This document shows, one piece after another, positions 7,482 through 16,564 of a stretch of 64,000 bases of DNA (positions within the stretch are counted from its first letter, which is position 1; each line of letters starts with the position of its first letter). Origin of the DNA: JAWWPG01 sp963820035. GTDB taxonomy: Bacteria; Actinomycetota; Actinomycetes; Propionibacteriales; Nocardioidaceae. Made by a program: the position numbers and the translations under genes. The stretch spans positions 558,001 to 622,000 of the forward strand of contig CAWFYK010000002.1 of assembly GCA_963820035.1 (NCBI GenBank), read 5' to 3'. A model generated the notes under the pieces. That model was not told the DNA's origin and did not search any database. It saw only the letters and a program-made list of their open reading frames with translations.

Positions 7482-10475
7482 TCAGGTCGTGGCCAGCTCG
7501 CAGCTGGATCCGTGGCCGGTCGCCGTGACGTGGAGCTGGACCGGGAACCGGGCTCGTAGCTCACCCAGATGGCTCACCAACCCGATGCTCCTGCCGCCGG
7601 AGCGGAGGGCGTCGATCTCGTCCAGCACCTCGTCCCGGGTGTCGTCGTCGAGGCCACCGAAGCCCTCGTCGACGAAGAGAGTGGAAAGCTCCGTGTTGCC
7701 GCTCTCCTGGGTGACGACATCGGCGAGCCCGAGCGCCAGGCTGAGGCTGACGTAGAACGACTCGCCGCCGGACAGCGTGGCCGGGTCCCGAGTCCGGTCG
7801 GTATGCCGGTCGCACATGACGAGGCCGAGCCCGCCGCGGCTGTCCCCAGCGTCTTTCGTCATGGTGTGCTCGAGCTGGTATCGACCCCCGCAGATCGCGT
7901 CGAGCCGCAGGTTCGCCGCCGCGACCACCTGCGCGAGACGCGCCGCGAGTACGTAGTGCGACAGCGCGGTCCGGGTCGCATTGTCAGGCGAGGTGCCGGT
8001 GCAGAGACCGGCGACGTCGTCTGCCACCAGCTTGGCCTCCCGCAGCGGCAGCAGGTCCGCTACGCCGGCGTCGAGCTCCGCCGAAAGCGCCTCGAGACGG
8101 GCCTGCCGCCGCTGGGCCCCGGCCCAGGCGGCGGCTGCCTCGGCGGCCACCTCGGCGGCCCGACCTGCCTCGGCCTCGAGCCCGGTCAGGTCGGGCACCG
8201 GCTGAGCCGCCGCCTCGACCAGCACCGGGTCCGTGAGCAGCCGCGACGCGGCCGTCAGGTCTGCCGCGTGGGACCGGTTGAGCGCCTCGGCCGCGGCGAT
8301 CTCGGCATCAGTGAGCATCGCGGACCGGACGGACGCAGCGTCGTCGAACTCCGATGGCGCGAGCGCCGATGCCAGTCGCCGGGTGGCCCCAGCGGCGGCG
8401 CGGGCAGCCTCCTCCGCCTGCCGGGACGCCGACTGCAGACTCCGGTAGGCCGCCTGGGCGGTCTCGGCCCGACCGAGCAGGTCTCGCACCCGGCTGCCGG
8501 AACCGATCTCGTCGTGCAACCGGCTCCGCTGGGCACGCACGTGCTGACGGCACCCGTCGATCCGCTCGTCGAGTCGGGCCAGCTCGGCTCCCGCTGCCAA
8601 CCGCTCCTCGCGGCGCAGCTCGGCCGACCGGATGAGCCGGTCGAGCTCGGCGGAGAGCGTCACCTGGTGGCCTTCGGCAGCCCGAGCCTTGGCGAGGTGG
8701 TCCTCCTCGACCTGCAGCGCGGCAGCTGCCTGCTCGATCTCCAGCCCACCGCAGGCAGCAAGCGCTGTCGCCCGCGCACGCTCCATCTGGAGGATCGTGG
8801 CGTCGAGGGCCGACACGGCATCACGGGCCGCCGTGACCCGGGTGAGCAGCTCCGACTCTGTGGCGGAGGACACATCTCGGTCATGCGGCGTGGCCGGCGC
8901 GGGGTGGCAGGTGCTGCCACAGACCGGACATGGCACGCCGACCATGAGCTCGGTGGCGAGACGGGCGGCGAGGCCCGCGACATAGCGCTCGCGGGCGGTG
9001 AGCCATGCCTCGGTAGCGATCGTCGCGGACTCTCGTGCGGCCAGATGCTGGTCGTGGAGGCCGGCGAGCACGGCGTCCGCTTTGCGCACGTCATGGGCCG
9101 CGGTGAGGGCAACCTTCGCCTGACGGATTCGATCCTCCGCCTCGGCACCGCGCTGCACGATGGCGGCGAGCTCGCCCGCGGCAGTGCGATGCTCTGCGAT
9201 CTCGCCTGGATCGGCTGCGATCCGCTCGTCCAGGTCGTTCACGGTGTCCGAGACGACGGTTTGGGCCGCGAGATCGGCCTCGAGCTGTGCTTCGAGTCGG
9301 TCGAGCTCGGCCTCCACATGCGCGAGCTCACCCAACTGCGCGATCCGCGCCCCAAGGTCGGACAGCGTCTCGGCGACGTCGGTTGCGGAGGGCTGGGCGC
9401 CGTCGAGTCCAGGGATGTCCGCGACCCGGGCGAGCGCACCGCCCGCACCTCGGGCGGCTTCGGCACTCGCCTCGACGGCGTCGTGGACCAGGCTGACCAG
9501 CGGAACCAGCACCGCCGCCGCTCGCGCACGTCTGACCCGCTCCTCCCGTGCGAGGACCACGTCGCCGGTCGCGATCAGCGCCGCCTGCCGCCTGCCGGCC
9601 TGACGATGACGATCCTGCCGCTCCGCGCAGGTGCGGCCCTCGTCAAGGGCGTGGCGGGCCTGCTTCGACCGGGTCGCTGCGTCAGACGCAGCGACCGCCA
9701 GCTCGGTCGTGAGATCTGCACTCGACGAGACCAACCGGCGTACGGCGGCCGCTTGCTCCGGGTAGTCGAGATCTGCCATGTCGAAGCTCGAGGTGGTGGC
9801 GGACGTTCCGCTGACCTCCTGGAGGCGGGCGACGAGAGTGGCCAGCAGCTGCTCGTGGTCTCGGACCAGCCGGGACTGCCGTCGCCGATGGTCCACGAGC
9901 CAACGCTCGACCGCCTGGAAGAGCTGGGTGCCGAAGAGCGACTCGAGGATGCGCTGACGGTCCCGGCCGCCCGCTCGCAGAAACGCCTGGAACTCGCCCT
10001 GGGGGAGCATCACGACCTGGCAGAACTGCTCACGGTTGAGGCCGAGCAGCCCGGAGATCAGCTGCCCCACCTCGTCGGCGCGTGCGGAGCGCGCGACCCA
10101 GCAGCCGTCGATGAGCTCCTCGGCCATCGCGCGAGCCTGCTCCTGAACCGAACCCGACCGGGCTCGACGTGACGGGCGAGTCCAGGCCGGCGACCTGGTC
10201 AGCCGAAAGCGTCGCCCCTGCACGGTCACCTCGAGCACGACGCGCGGGACGCTGCCTGCGGGAGCGTGGTGACTCCGGAAGGTCTTGGCCCGGTCTCGCA
10301 CCCCCGGGACCTGTCCATAGAGCCCGAAGCAGATGGCGTCGAGGATGCTCGTCTTGCCGGCGCCGGTCTGGCCGGTGAGCAGGAAGACGCCGGCTGCGTT
10401 GAGTGGCTCGAAGTCGACCACCTGGGTGTCGGCGAACGGGCCGAACGCCGTGACCTCGAGCCGGTGGACCCTCAT
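7482..10475 (-). CDS. sbcC: SbcC exonuclease ATPase subunit
   Basis: A 997-residue SMC-like ATPase, the partner of the SbcD nuclease (Mre11/Rad50 type) that opens hairpins and processes double-strand ends. Walker A is GQTGAGKTS near residues 35-43. The long middle is coiled coil rich in Ala, Glu and Arg, and its apex carries the zinc-hook CPVC. The C-terminal lobe has the ABC signature LSGGE followed by Walker B LFVDEGFGGLDDD. I start at the ATG at 10473-10475, which overlaps the SbcD stop in ATGA; the frame upstream of it is a shadow of sbcD. SbcCD may matter here because the window holds several long inverted repeats, the kind of structure it cleaves. Confidence 0.95.
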   Translation of the reverse strand: MRVHRLEVTAFGPFADTQVVDFEPLNAAGVFLLTGQTGAGKTSILDAICFGLYGQVPGVRDRAKTFRSHHAPAGSVPRVVLEVTVQGRRFRLTRSPAWTRPSRRARSGSVQEQARAMAEELIDGCWVARSARADEVGQLISGLLGLNREQFCQVVMLPQGEFQAFLRAGGRDRQRILESLFGTQLFQAVERWLVDHRRRQSRLVRDHEQLLATLVARLQEVSGTSATTSSFDMADLDYPEQAAAVRRLVSSSADLTTELAVAASDAATRSKQARHALDEGRTCAERQDRHRQAGRRQAALIATGDVVLAREERVRRARAAAVLVPLVSLVHDAVEASAEAARGAGGALARVADIPGLDGAQPSATDVAETLSDLGARIAQLGELAHVEAELDRLEAQLEADLAAQTVVSDTVNDLDERIAADPGEIAEHRTAAGELAAIVQRGAEAEDRIRQAKVALTAAHDVRKADAVLAGLHDQHLAARESATIATEAWLTARERYVAGLAARLATELMVGVPCPVCGSTCHPAPATPHDRDVSSATESELLTRVTAARDAVSALDATILQMERARATALAACGGLEIEQAAAALQVEEDHLAKARAAEGHQVTLSAELDRLIRSAELRREERLAAGAELARLDERIDGCRQHVRAQRSRLHDEIGSGSRVRDLLGRAETAQAAYRSLQSASRQAEEAARAAAGATRRLASALAPSEFDDAASVRSAMLTDAEIAAAEALNRSHAADLTAASRLLTDPVLVEAAAQPVPDLTGLEAEAGRAAEVAAEAAAAWAGAQRRQARLEALSAELDAGVADLLPLREAKLVADDVAGLCTGTSPDNATRTALSHYVLAARLAQVVAAANLRLDAICGGRYQLEHTMTKDAGDSRGGLGLVMCDRHTDRTRDPATLSGGESFYVSLSLALGLADVVTQESGNTELSTLFVDEGFGGLDDDTRDEVLDEIDALRSGGRSIGLVSHLGELRARFPVQLHVTATGHGSSCELATT

Positions 10476-11626
10476 GAGGCGATGTCCTGAGAGACCCGGC
10501 AGGCATCGCAGGCGCGCTGCACGAGCTCGGCCTCGGCGGCGGTCATCTCGCGGCCGGCCACCTCGCTGAAGAAGCCGGCGACTACCTCGGTGTCGCTGCG
10601 GCCGGGGACGCGTGGGGGGCCCTCCGCTGGCACCGGTTCGCCGACCCCGGCCGGCTCGAACGCCAGCACGAGGGTGTGCGGGAACCGCTGCTGGAGCAGT
10701 TCCATGGCTCGGCCGGGACGGCGCTCGTCGGTGACCGTGGCCTGCACCCAACAACCTTCGGCACCGGCCAGCGCCGGGTCGGCGAGCAAGGTCTGCAGAG
10801 TTCCGGAGATGCGGGCGAGCCTGCGGGGGACCGGTGCTTCGACGAACGCGCAGCCTGCGAGCCCGGTCGCGTCGAGGTCGACGAGCCAGCTGCCTTTGAC
10901 CTGGTCGGCCTCCGAGAAGGAGTAGGCGAGAGGGGAGCCGCTGTAGCGAACCGCCGGGGCAAGGGTGTGGCGGCCGTGCAGGTGCCCCAGCGCGGCGTAG
11001 TCGACCCCGTCGAACGTCTGGACCGCGACATTGGCCACCCCTCCGACGCTGATCTCCCGCTCACTCCCGCTCGGCCGGGCACCGGTCACGAAGGCGTGGG
11101 CCAGCACCACCGAGCGCGTCGAGGGTGGGCGGCCCCCCAGGTCGGCCCGGATCCGGGCCATCGCCTCGTCGAGCACTGCCTGGTGGCTGCGCTGCGTGAC
11201 CCGCCAGGTCGGGCAGACCAGGTCAGGCTCCAGGTAGGGGATGCCATAGATCGCGACGTCACCGAATGGGTCCGGGATCGTCACCGGGGTGCCCACCCCG
11301 GCGGGATCAGTGCGCAGGTGGATGCCCGCGGCGTCGATCAGACTGGCAGCGAAGCCGAGCCGTGGGGCCGAGTCGTGGTTCCCACTCGTCAGCACCACCC
11401 GGACGCCCGCCTCGAGCAACCGCCGGAGCGCTGAGCTGGCCAGCGCGACCGCGTCGACCGGCGGCAGGGCGCGGTCGTAGACATCACCGCTGACCACCAT
11501 CACATCAACGCGCTCCGACACGACGACCTCGACCAGATGGTCGATGAAGGCGGACTGGGCATCGAGCAACCCGACCCGGTGGAACGATCTCCCCAGGTGC
11601 CAGTCGGAGGTGTGCAGGATGCGCAT
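10472..11626 (-). CDS. sbcD: SbcD exonuclease, Mre11-type nuclease subunit
   Basis: A 384-residue calcineurin-like metallophosphoesterase. Phosphoesterase motifs in order: LHTSDWHLG at the N-terminus, VSGDVYDRALPP, TSGNHDSAPRLGF, and GHLHGRH. This is the standard SbcD set coordinating two Mn ions. I start at ATG 11626 because MRILHTSDWHLG is the canonical N-terminus and TGAGGG lies at good spacing before it; a GTG at 11635 would add three residues. Overlaps sbcC by 4 nt, so the pair is coupled. Confidence 0.93.
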   Translation of the reverse strand: MRILHTSDWHLGRSFHRVGLLDAQSAFIDHLVEVVVSERVDVMVVSGDVYDRALPPVDAVALASSALRRLLEAGVRVVLTSGNHDSAPRLGFAASLIDAAGIHLRTDPAGVGTPVTIPDPFGDVAIYGIPYLEPDLVCPTWRVTQRSHQAVLDEAMARIRADLGGRPPSTRSVVLAHAFVTGARPSGSEREISVGGVANVAVQTFDGVDYAALGHLHGRHTLAPAVRYSGSPLAYSFSEADQVKGSWLVDLDATGLAGCAFVEAPVPRRLARISGTLQTLLADPALAGAEGCWVQATVTDERRPGRAMELLQQRFPHTLVLAFEPAGVGEPVPAEGPPRVPGRSDTEVVAGFFSEVAGREMTAAEAELVQRACDACRVSQDIAS

Positions 11627-11691
11627 GACCCTCACAAGGTATGAGGGCGAGCCGACAGTTTCCGGCTCACACGCCGCAGCCCCTGGGAAGG

Positions 11692-12540
11692 CTACGGCAC
11701 GGACACCCGGGCCTGGTGGGTGTAGACGACGTAGCGGTCCTGGCGCCCGAACCCACAGACCGTGACTCCGGCCCGTTCCGCGAGCTGTACGGCGAGGCTC
11801 GACGGGCCGCCGACCCCCAAGACGACCGAGATTCGACCGGCCACCGCCTTGGAGATGATGTCGAAGCCGACTCGACCGCTCACGCAGAGGACCGAGCTCT
11901 CGTCGTACGACGCCCGGTCGAGCAGGCGAGCCCCGAGCACCTTGTCGACCGCATTGTGTCGGCCGATGTCCTCGCGGACGACGCGCTGGGACCCGTCGAA
12001 CCCGAAGACGCCCGCCGCGTGGACCGAGCCGGTTCGGGCGAACACGGGCTGGGCCGTCTTCAGCGCCGTCGGGAGTGCGCCGAGCAGGTCGGCGCCGACG
12101 ACGTCGGTGACGGCGATCGGGCGGTCCTCGGACGCGAAGACGTCCTCCAGGCTCTGCGTGCCGCAGACCCCGCAGGCGGACGAGACGGCGGTGAACCTCG
12201 CGACCGGCGGATGCCAGGGCGGCCCGTCGAGCTCCACGGTCACCACGTTGTACTGCTGATCTGACGTCAATGCGGTGTCCAGGCAGTAGGTGATGCTGCG
12301 GGGCACGACTGACCGCTCGATCACTCCCTCACTCAGCAAGAATCCGGCGGCCAGCTCGAAGTCCGCCCCCGGGGTCCGCATCGTGACGGCGACGCGGTCA
12401 GGCGGGGTACCCGGCCAGCCGAGACGGATCTCGAGAGGCTCCTCCGTCACCAACCGATCGGGGCGGCGACTCATCCGGCCGCCCTTGACCTCGTGGACCA
12501 TTCGCCGGGTGGTGGGTCCTGGGCGTGTGGCGTCGCTCAC
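11692..12540 (-). CDS. fdhD: FdhD, formate dehydrogenase accessory sulfurtransferase
   Basis: A 282-residue protein of the FdhD family, which transfers sulfur from a cysteine desulfurase to the bis-MGD cofactor of formate dehydrogenase. The family's conserved cysteine pair is in SSACGVCGTQ, and the central VREDIGRHNAVDKVLG motif is diagnostic. No formate dehydrogenase or molybdenum cofactor gene is in the window, so the client enzyme is elsewhere. It is divergent from the PAP2 gene, with only 68 nt between the starts. Confidence 0.93.
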   Translation of the reverse strand: MSDATRPGPTTRRMVHEVKGGRMSRRPDRLVTEEPLEIRLGWPGTPPDRVAVTMRTPGADFELAAGFLLSEGVIERSVVPRSITYCLDTALTSDQQYNVVTVELDGPPWHPPVARFTAVSSACGVCGTQSLEDVFASEDRPIAVTDVVGADLLGALPTALKTAQPVFARTGSVHAAGVFGFDGSQRVVREDIGRHNAVDKVLGARLLDRASYDESSVLCVSGRVGFDIISKAVAGRISVVLGVGGPSSLAVQLAERAGVTVCGFGRQDRYVVYTHQARVSVP

Positions 12541-12593
12541 CCTGGCAGGCTACCCGCGGCGACTATGCGGTCCGCCCCGGCCGGGCATCGTTG

Positions 12594-12611
12594 TAGATTG
12601 TCCAGACAATG
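12594..12611 (+). promoter_or_regulatory. -10 box and palindrome overlapping the start codon of the PAP2 gene
   Basis: TAGATT at 12594-12599 fits an actinobacterial -10 box and ends 9 nt before the ATG, with no Shine-Dalgarno sequence between, so the mRNA is probably leaderless. The perfect palindrome ATTGTC-CA-GACAAT spans 12597-12610, covering the -10 end, the likely transcription start and part of the ATG. The shape resembles GntR-family operators, but the regulator is unknown. Confidence 0.55.
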
Positions 12612-13493
12612 GATGAGACAGGAACGGATGCGGTCGCCGCCCCGCGGGGCCGCCGCATCCGCCGGACGACGCGTCCGCTTCGCAACAACCTTGTGGTGTC
12701 CGCCGCGCTGCTGGTGACCTTCGTGGTCTACACGTGGCTGGTGGTGCGGTGGAGCCCGTTCATCCGCTTCGACTACTACATGAACCGCAACTACCACGTG
12801 CAGAACGCCTGGCCGGTCCTACACGTCTTGGACCGCATCGGCCAGCGGGCCGTCTGCCTGCCGATCCTCGCGCTCGTCATCGCGGTGACGGGCTGGCGGC
12901 ACCGGTCCTGGCGCCCGGTGCTGCTCGGCGTGATCGGGGTCTTCTCCGTCAACCTCCTCGTGCTGATCGTCAAGCTCGCTCTCTCGCGTGGGCGGCCACT
13001 GTCCGGCTTGTCCTTCTTCACCGACGGAGACCTCTACCCCAGCGGACACACGGCCAACGTCGTGGTCTGCTACGGGCTCTGCTACCACCTCATCACGCAC
13101 TATGGGCATGTCTCCGAGCGCGTGAAGAGGATCCTGATCGCCACTCTCGGCGTGCTGTGTGTGGTGATGTTCAGCACGTCACTGCTCCTGCGCTGGCACT
13201 GGTTCAGTGACTTGATGGGCGGGTTCATGATCGGCGGCGCTGTGCTCGCGCTGACTGTCGGCATCGACGCTGCGGTCCCGTTCCGCTCGCCCAAGCTCGT
13301 CGTCATCCCAGCTAAGGCGGTAGCCCCGCTGCCTCCCGAACCGACCGGGGGTGCGGACGAGACTCAGCTCGACGGGCAGCCGCCGAGCTCGATGGCGGAC
13401 GCCAAGTCGCCCACGAACGGGAGCCGGGTCACCCTTCGGCGAAAGCCTCACGACTCGAAAGCAGCCGCCGGAGATCGTCCGTCCCGTCGCTGA
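12609..13493 (+). CDS. PAP2-family membrane phosphatase
   Basis: A 294-residue integral membrane protein with about six hydrophobic segments. The phosphatase motifs are KLALSRGRP, YPSGHTA (catalytic His and phosphate-binding Ser), and LLLRWHWFSDLMGG in place of the commoner SRxxxxxHxxxD. Expected to dephosphorylate a lipid phosphate such as undecaprenyl diphosphate or phosphatidate at the outer face of the membrane. A hydrophilic tail of about 60 residues follows the last segment. The last 65 nt overlap the 3' end of pepN on the other strand. The start is the ATG inside a palindrome. Confidence 0.85.
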   Translation: MDETGTDAVAAPRGRRIRRTTRPLRNNLVVSAALLVTFVVYTWLVVRWSPFIRFDYYMNRNYHVQNAWPVLHVLDRIGQRAVCLPILALVIAVTGWRHRSWRPVLLGVIGVFSVNLLVLIVKLALSRGRPLSGLSFFTDGDLYPSGHTANVVVCYGLCYHLITHYGHVSERVKRILIATLGVLCVVMFSTSLLLRWHWFSDLMGGFMIGGAVLALTVGIDAAVPFRSPKLVVIPAKAVAPLPPEPTGGADETQLDGQPPSSMADAKSPTNGSRVTLRRKPHDSKAAAGDRPSRR

Positions 13494-15888
13494 CCGCCCG
13501 GCGTACGAAGGGGTCGAGCTCCTCGCTGGCCAACAGAGCCTCAGCTCGGTCGAGCGTGTCGCGGCTGGCGGCGTACCGCGGATAGCTCAGCGTGCACGAC
13601 AGCTGCACGATCCAGCCGCTGCGGAGCCGGATGGTTGCCGGTAGGTCACTGAAGTAACGCTCGACGTAGGGAGCAGTCAGGTCCTGCTGGCCCGCGCGGA
13701 AGAAGGACCCGCACAGCGCGTTGAGGTCGTGGTTGCTGATGGTGTCGTCCTGCGTGATGCTGCGCCAGGTCGCCGCCTTCGCCTCCTGGGTGGGTATGGC
13801 GGCACCGCACCTGAGCGCGGCCACCGCCCCTTGGGACGACGGATCGGACTCGCGCTCGCGTCGGATGTCGTCCGGGCCGGCGGCGCCGAGGGTGCACAGC
13901 TGATGCAGCACCCGCCAGCGCGTGTCGGAGTCGACTTTCAGGCCGTCGGGGGAGTGACCGTCGAGCCAGGATCGCAGCAGGTCGATGTCGGTGCTGATCA
14001 TGAGCAACGCCCGGCTGACGAGAAGCTGACGGTTGCTCCCCGCCTCGCAGTGGTCGAGCAGGTCGAGAAGAAGCGACTCCAGTCGGTCGAGCTCAGGGGT
14101 TCGGTGCAGGTAGGTGCCGGCGAACCCGGTCGACTCGCGGAGGACACGTCCGAGGATCAGGTCCTCCGGCTCGCGGGGGAGCGCAGCCTCAGCGATGCCG
14201 AGGTAGACGTCGGGTGACAGCTGCGCATCGAGCACGGCGTCGCGAAGTGAGCCCCACACGACCGCTCGGCTGACGGCGCTCTCGATCCTCGGCAGCAGAT
14301 CCGGCAGGCTCGCAACCGCCGCCGGGTCGAGCTCGATCTTCGCCCAGGTCTCGTCCTCACTGTCAGGAAGGACGAGAGCGGCGGCGGCGAGGCCCGGTCC
14401 TTCGAGTGGAGTCACGTCATCGGTGAGCACCACCGGGCACGTCGACGCCGCGCCATGCTCGTCGTACGAGGTCACCATGATCGAGTGGATCCGCGCGACG
14501 TGCTCCGTCGAGCCGTTGCGCCGCTCGATCGCCGGGCTCGCCCCCTGGGTGACGGCCAGGGTGTCGACTCCCGACGTCCGCAGCCAGGCGTCTGTCCACG
14601 ACGTGAGGTCCTGTCCACTGGCCCGCTCCCAGCTGGACACCAGGTCGGCCAGGGTCGCGTTGCCGTAGGAGTGCGCGGTCAGATGGTCGGTGATCCCGCG
14701 AAGGAAGGCGTCGTCGCCGAGATAGCTGTTGAGCTGACGGAGCACGACACAGCCCTTGGAGTAGGAGATGCCGTCGAAGTTGGTCAGGGCGGAGTGCGCG
14801 TCGGGCGATCCGTTCCCAGCGACCGGATGCGTCGACGCTCGTTGGTCGGCGTCGAGTCCCCAGCTCTTGTTGGCCAGCGCGAACTGCAGCCACGCCTTCG
14901 TGAACGTGGTCGCGTCGACGCACACGCGGTGGCCCATGTAGTCGGCGAACGACTCGTTGAGCCACAGGTCGTCCCACCACTGCATGGTGACCAGGTCACC
15001 GAACCACTGGTGGGCCATCTCGTGGGCCACCACGATCGCGCGGTCCCCGCGGAGAGTCTCGGTGGCCTGCGCCTTGAACACCAGCTCGTCGGTGAATGTC
15101 ACACACCCGGGGTTCTCCATCGCACCGGCGTTGAACTCCGGGACGAACACCTGGTGATACTCGCCGAACGGGTAGCGAATGCCGAACAGCCGGTGGAACT
15201 CGTCGAAGCATTGCGCGGTCAGGGTGAGCAGCTCGTCGGCGTCCTTGTCGAGATGGGGTGCCAGGGACTGGCGACAATGCAGGCCGAGCGGGATTCCGTC
15301 GTGCTCGCTCAACACCGAGTGGAAGGGGCCTGCCACGAGAGTGACCAGGTAGGTCGACAGTCTCTTCGTCGTAGTGATGTCCCACCAGCCGTCAGCGGCT
15401 CGACGAGCCGTGCCGTTGCCCAGCACGGTCCAGTCCGCCGGCGTCTTGACCCGCAGGCTCATCTCGGCCTTGAGGTCGGGCTGGTCGAAGCAGGCGAAGA
15501 CGCGAGGCGCGGCGTCGAGGAACGTCATGGCGTAGACGTAGGGGAGCTTGTCCTCCGGGTCGACGCTGCGGTGTAGGCCCTCTCCGTCGTGGGAGTAGCC
15601 GATGGTGGCGGTGACCAAGAGCGAGTTGTTTCCTTTGGCAGGGTCGAGCGGGAACCGGTCATCGGTCAGCAGCGCCGGGTCCAGCGCCTCGCCGTTGAGC
15701 TCTACCCGTTGGAGGCTCGACGCCGCGACCTCGATGAAGGTGGCCTTGCCGTCGCGGCTCTCGAACTCGACTCGAGAGGTCGACTCGAACGTGGTGTCAC
15801 CGCGGTCGAGGTCGAGGTCGATCGCGTAGCTGGTAACGGATATCGCTGCTGCTCGTTCGCGGGCCTCGTCGACTGTCAGGTTCACCAT
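13429..15888 (-). CDS. pepN: PepN, aminopeptidase N (M1 family)
   Basis: An 819-residue zinc aminopeptidase. The exopeptidase motif GAMEN is at residues 255-259 and the zinc site HEMAH at 289-293, with the third ligand Glu312 in LNES. Length and order match actinobacterial PepN, a cytosolic enzyme that removes N-terminal residues from peptides. The C-terminal half is the expected helical ERAP1-like domain. It stands alone in front of a globin gene on the same strand, 32 nt upstream. Its 3' end overlaps the convergent PAP2 gene by 65 nt. Confidence 0.95.
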   Translation of the reverse strand: MVNLTVDEARERAAAISVTSYAIDLDLDRGDTTFESTSRVEFESRDGKATFIEVAASSLQRVELNGEALDPALLTDDRFPLDPAKGNNSLLVTATIGYSHDGEGLHRSVDPEDKLPYVYAMTFLDAAPRVFACFDQPDLKAEMSLRVKTPADWTVLGNGTARRAADGWWDITTTKRLSTYLVTLVAGPFHSVLSEHDGIPLGLHCRQSLAPHLDKDADELLTLTAQCFDEFHRLFGIRYPFGEYHQVFVPEFNAGAMENPGCVTFTDELVFKAQATETLRGDRAIVVAHEMAHQWFGDLVTMQWWDDLWLNESFADYMGHRVCVDATTFTKAWLQFALANKSWGLDADQRASTHPVAGNGSPDAHSALTNFDGISYSKGCVVLRQLNSYLGDDAFLRGITDHLTAHSYGNATLADLVSSWERASGQDLTSWTDAWLRTSGVDTLAVTQGASPAIERRNGSTEHVARIHSIMVTSYDEHGAASTCPVVLTDDVTPLEGPGLAAAALVLPDSEDETWAKIELDPAAVASLPDLLPRIESAVSRAVVWGSLRDAVLDAQLSPDVYLGIAEAALPREPEDLILGRVLRESTGFAGTYLHRTPELDRLESLLLDLLDHCEAGSNRQLLVSRALLMISTDIDLLRSWLDGHSPDGLKVDSDTRWRVLHQLCTLGAAGPDDIRRERESDPSSQGAVAALRCGAAIPTQEAKAATWRSITQDDTISNHDLNALCGSFFRAGQQDLTAPYVERYFSDLPATIRLRSGWIVQLSCTLSYPRYAASRDTLDRAEALLASEELDPFVRRAVSDGTDDLRRLLSSREAFAEG

Positions 15889-15920
15889 TCCCGCAGCCTA
15901 CTTGCCGCGACGGGCACGCT

Positions 15921-16406
15921 CTATCCCTCGGGAACGTATGGCGGCGCGACGCCCCAGCCCCAATGAGGGACCGGCGCATGAGCTACCACGGCCGCTCCTG
16001 GTTGCGAGTTGTGCATCGCGAGCCGGGTGCCCCACTCGAGGTAGCCGACGAGTGCGGCCCGGAACTCGGGGTCGGCCGGGAGCGCCGCATCATCCGCCGC
16101 GAGGCTCATCAGAGAGGCGAAGCGGAAGCGCTGATCGGATGTGATGGCCAGGTCGCGGTGGTGCGCCAGCATGGCCTCGTATCCGCCGAGCCCTGTCGTG
16201 TAGTCAGCCGGCCCGCCGAAGACCTCGACCCACCAGATGCTCACATGCTCACGATGCGTCTCGCTGACGCCGCCGGGGAAGAACGGGCTGAGCAGGTCGT
16301 CGGACTCCACCCGGTCGTAGAACGCATCGATCAGCCTGCGGATGGCGGGAGCACCTCCGCACCACGCGAGAAGGCTCGGCTGTTCGCCGGTGGCCGGATC
16401 CGTCAT
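15921..16406 (-). CDS. Group II truncated haemoglobin (trHbO-like)
   Basis: A 161-residue globin. The N-terminal AFYDRVESDDLLSPFFP contains the B10 Tyr, and LAHHRDLAIT holds the proximal F8 His. The C-terminal PVPHWGWG is typical of actinobacterial group II globins. These proteins bind O2 and NO and are linked to nitrosative stress or to terminal oxidases. The residue that is Trp at G8 in most group II globins (family pattern rWlelM) reads Phe here (RFASLM). It lies 32 nt upstream of pepN on the same strand, so the two may share a transcript. Confidence 0.85.
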   Translation of the reverse strand: MTDPATGEQPSLLAWCGGAPAIRRLIDAFYDRVESDDLLSPFFPGGVSETHREHVSIWWVEVFGGPADYTTGLGGYEAMLAHHRDLAITSDQRFRFASLMSLAADDAALPADPEFRAALVGYLEWGTRLAMHNSQPGAAVVAHAPVPHWGWGVAPPYVPEG

Positions 16407-16549
16407 ATCGCTCTCCTGCTGGTCGACTCTGCGCTGGTGGGCTCACGTGTAGTGGACAGGATAGGCAGCCGTCCCGAACGGAGCCGACCACGGCGTGGCA
16501 TGGCGTGAGCCGGCGGAGCGTTCCTCCGTGCGGATGCCGCTCAGGTCGC

Positions 16550-16564
16550 TACTCTGCGCACGTG
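16550..16564 (+). promoter_or_regulatory. -10 box for a leaderless GTG start
   Basis: TACTCT at 16550-16555, then 6 nt, then GTG 16562. No Shine-Dalgarno sequence is present. This supports the shorter start of the DUF2127 gene and recurs elsewhere in the window. Confidence 0.5.

Noticed and set aside
7569..10172. An 867-codon open frame on the plus strand
   Set aside because: It is fully antisense to sbcC, whose minus-strand product has all expected motifs. Long antisense frames are common in GC-rich DNA.
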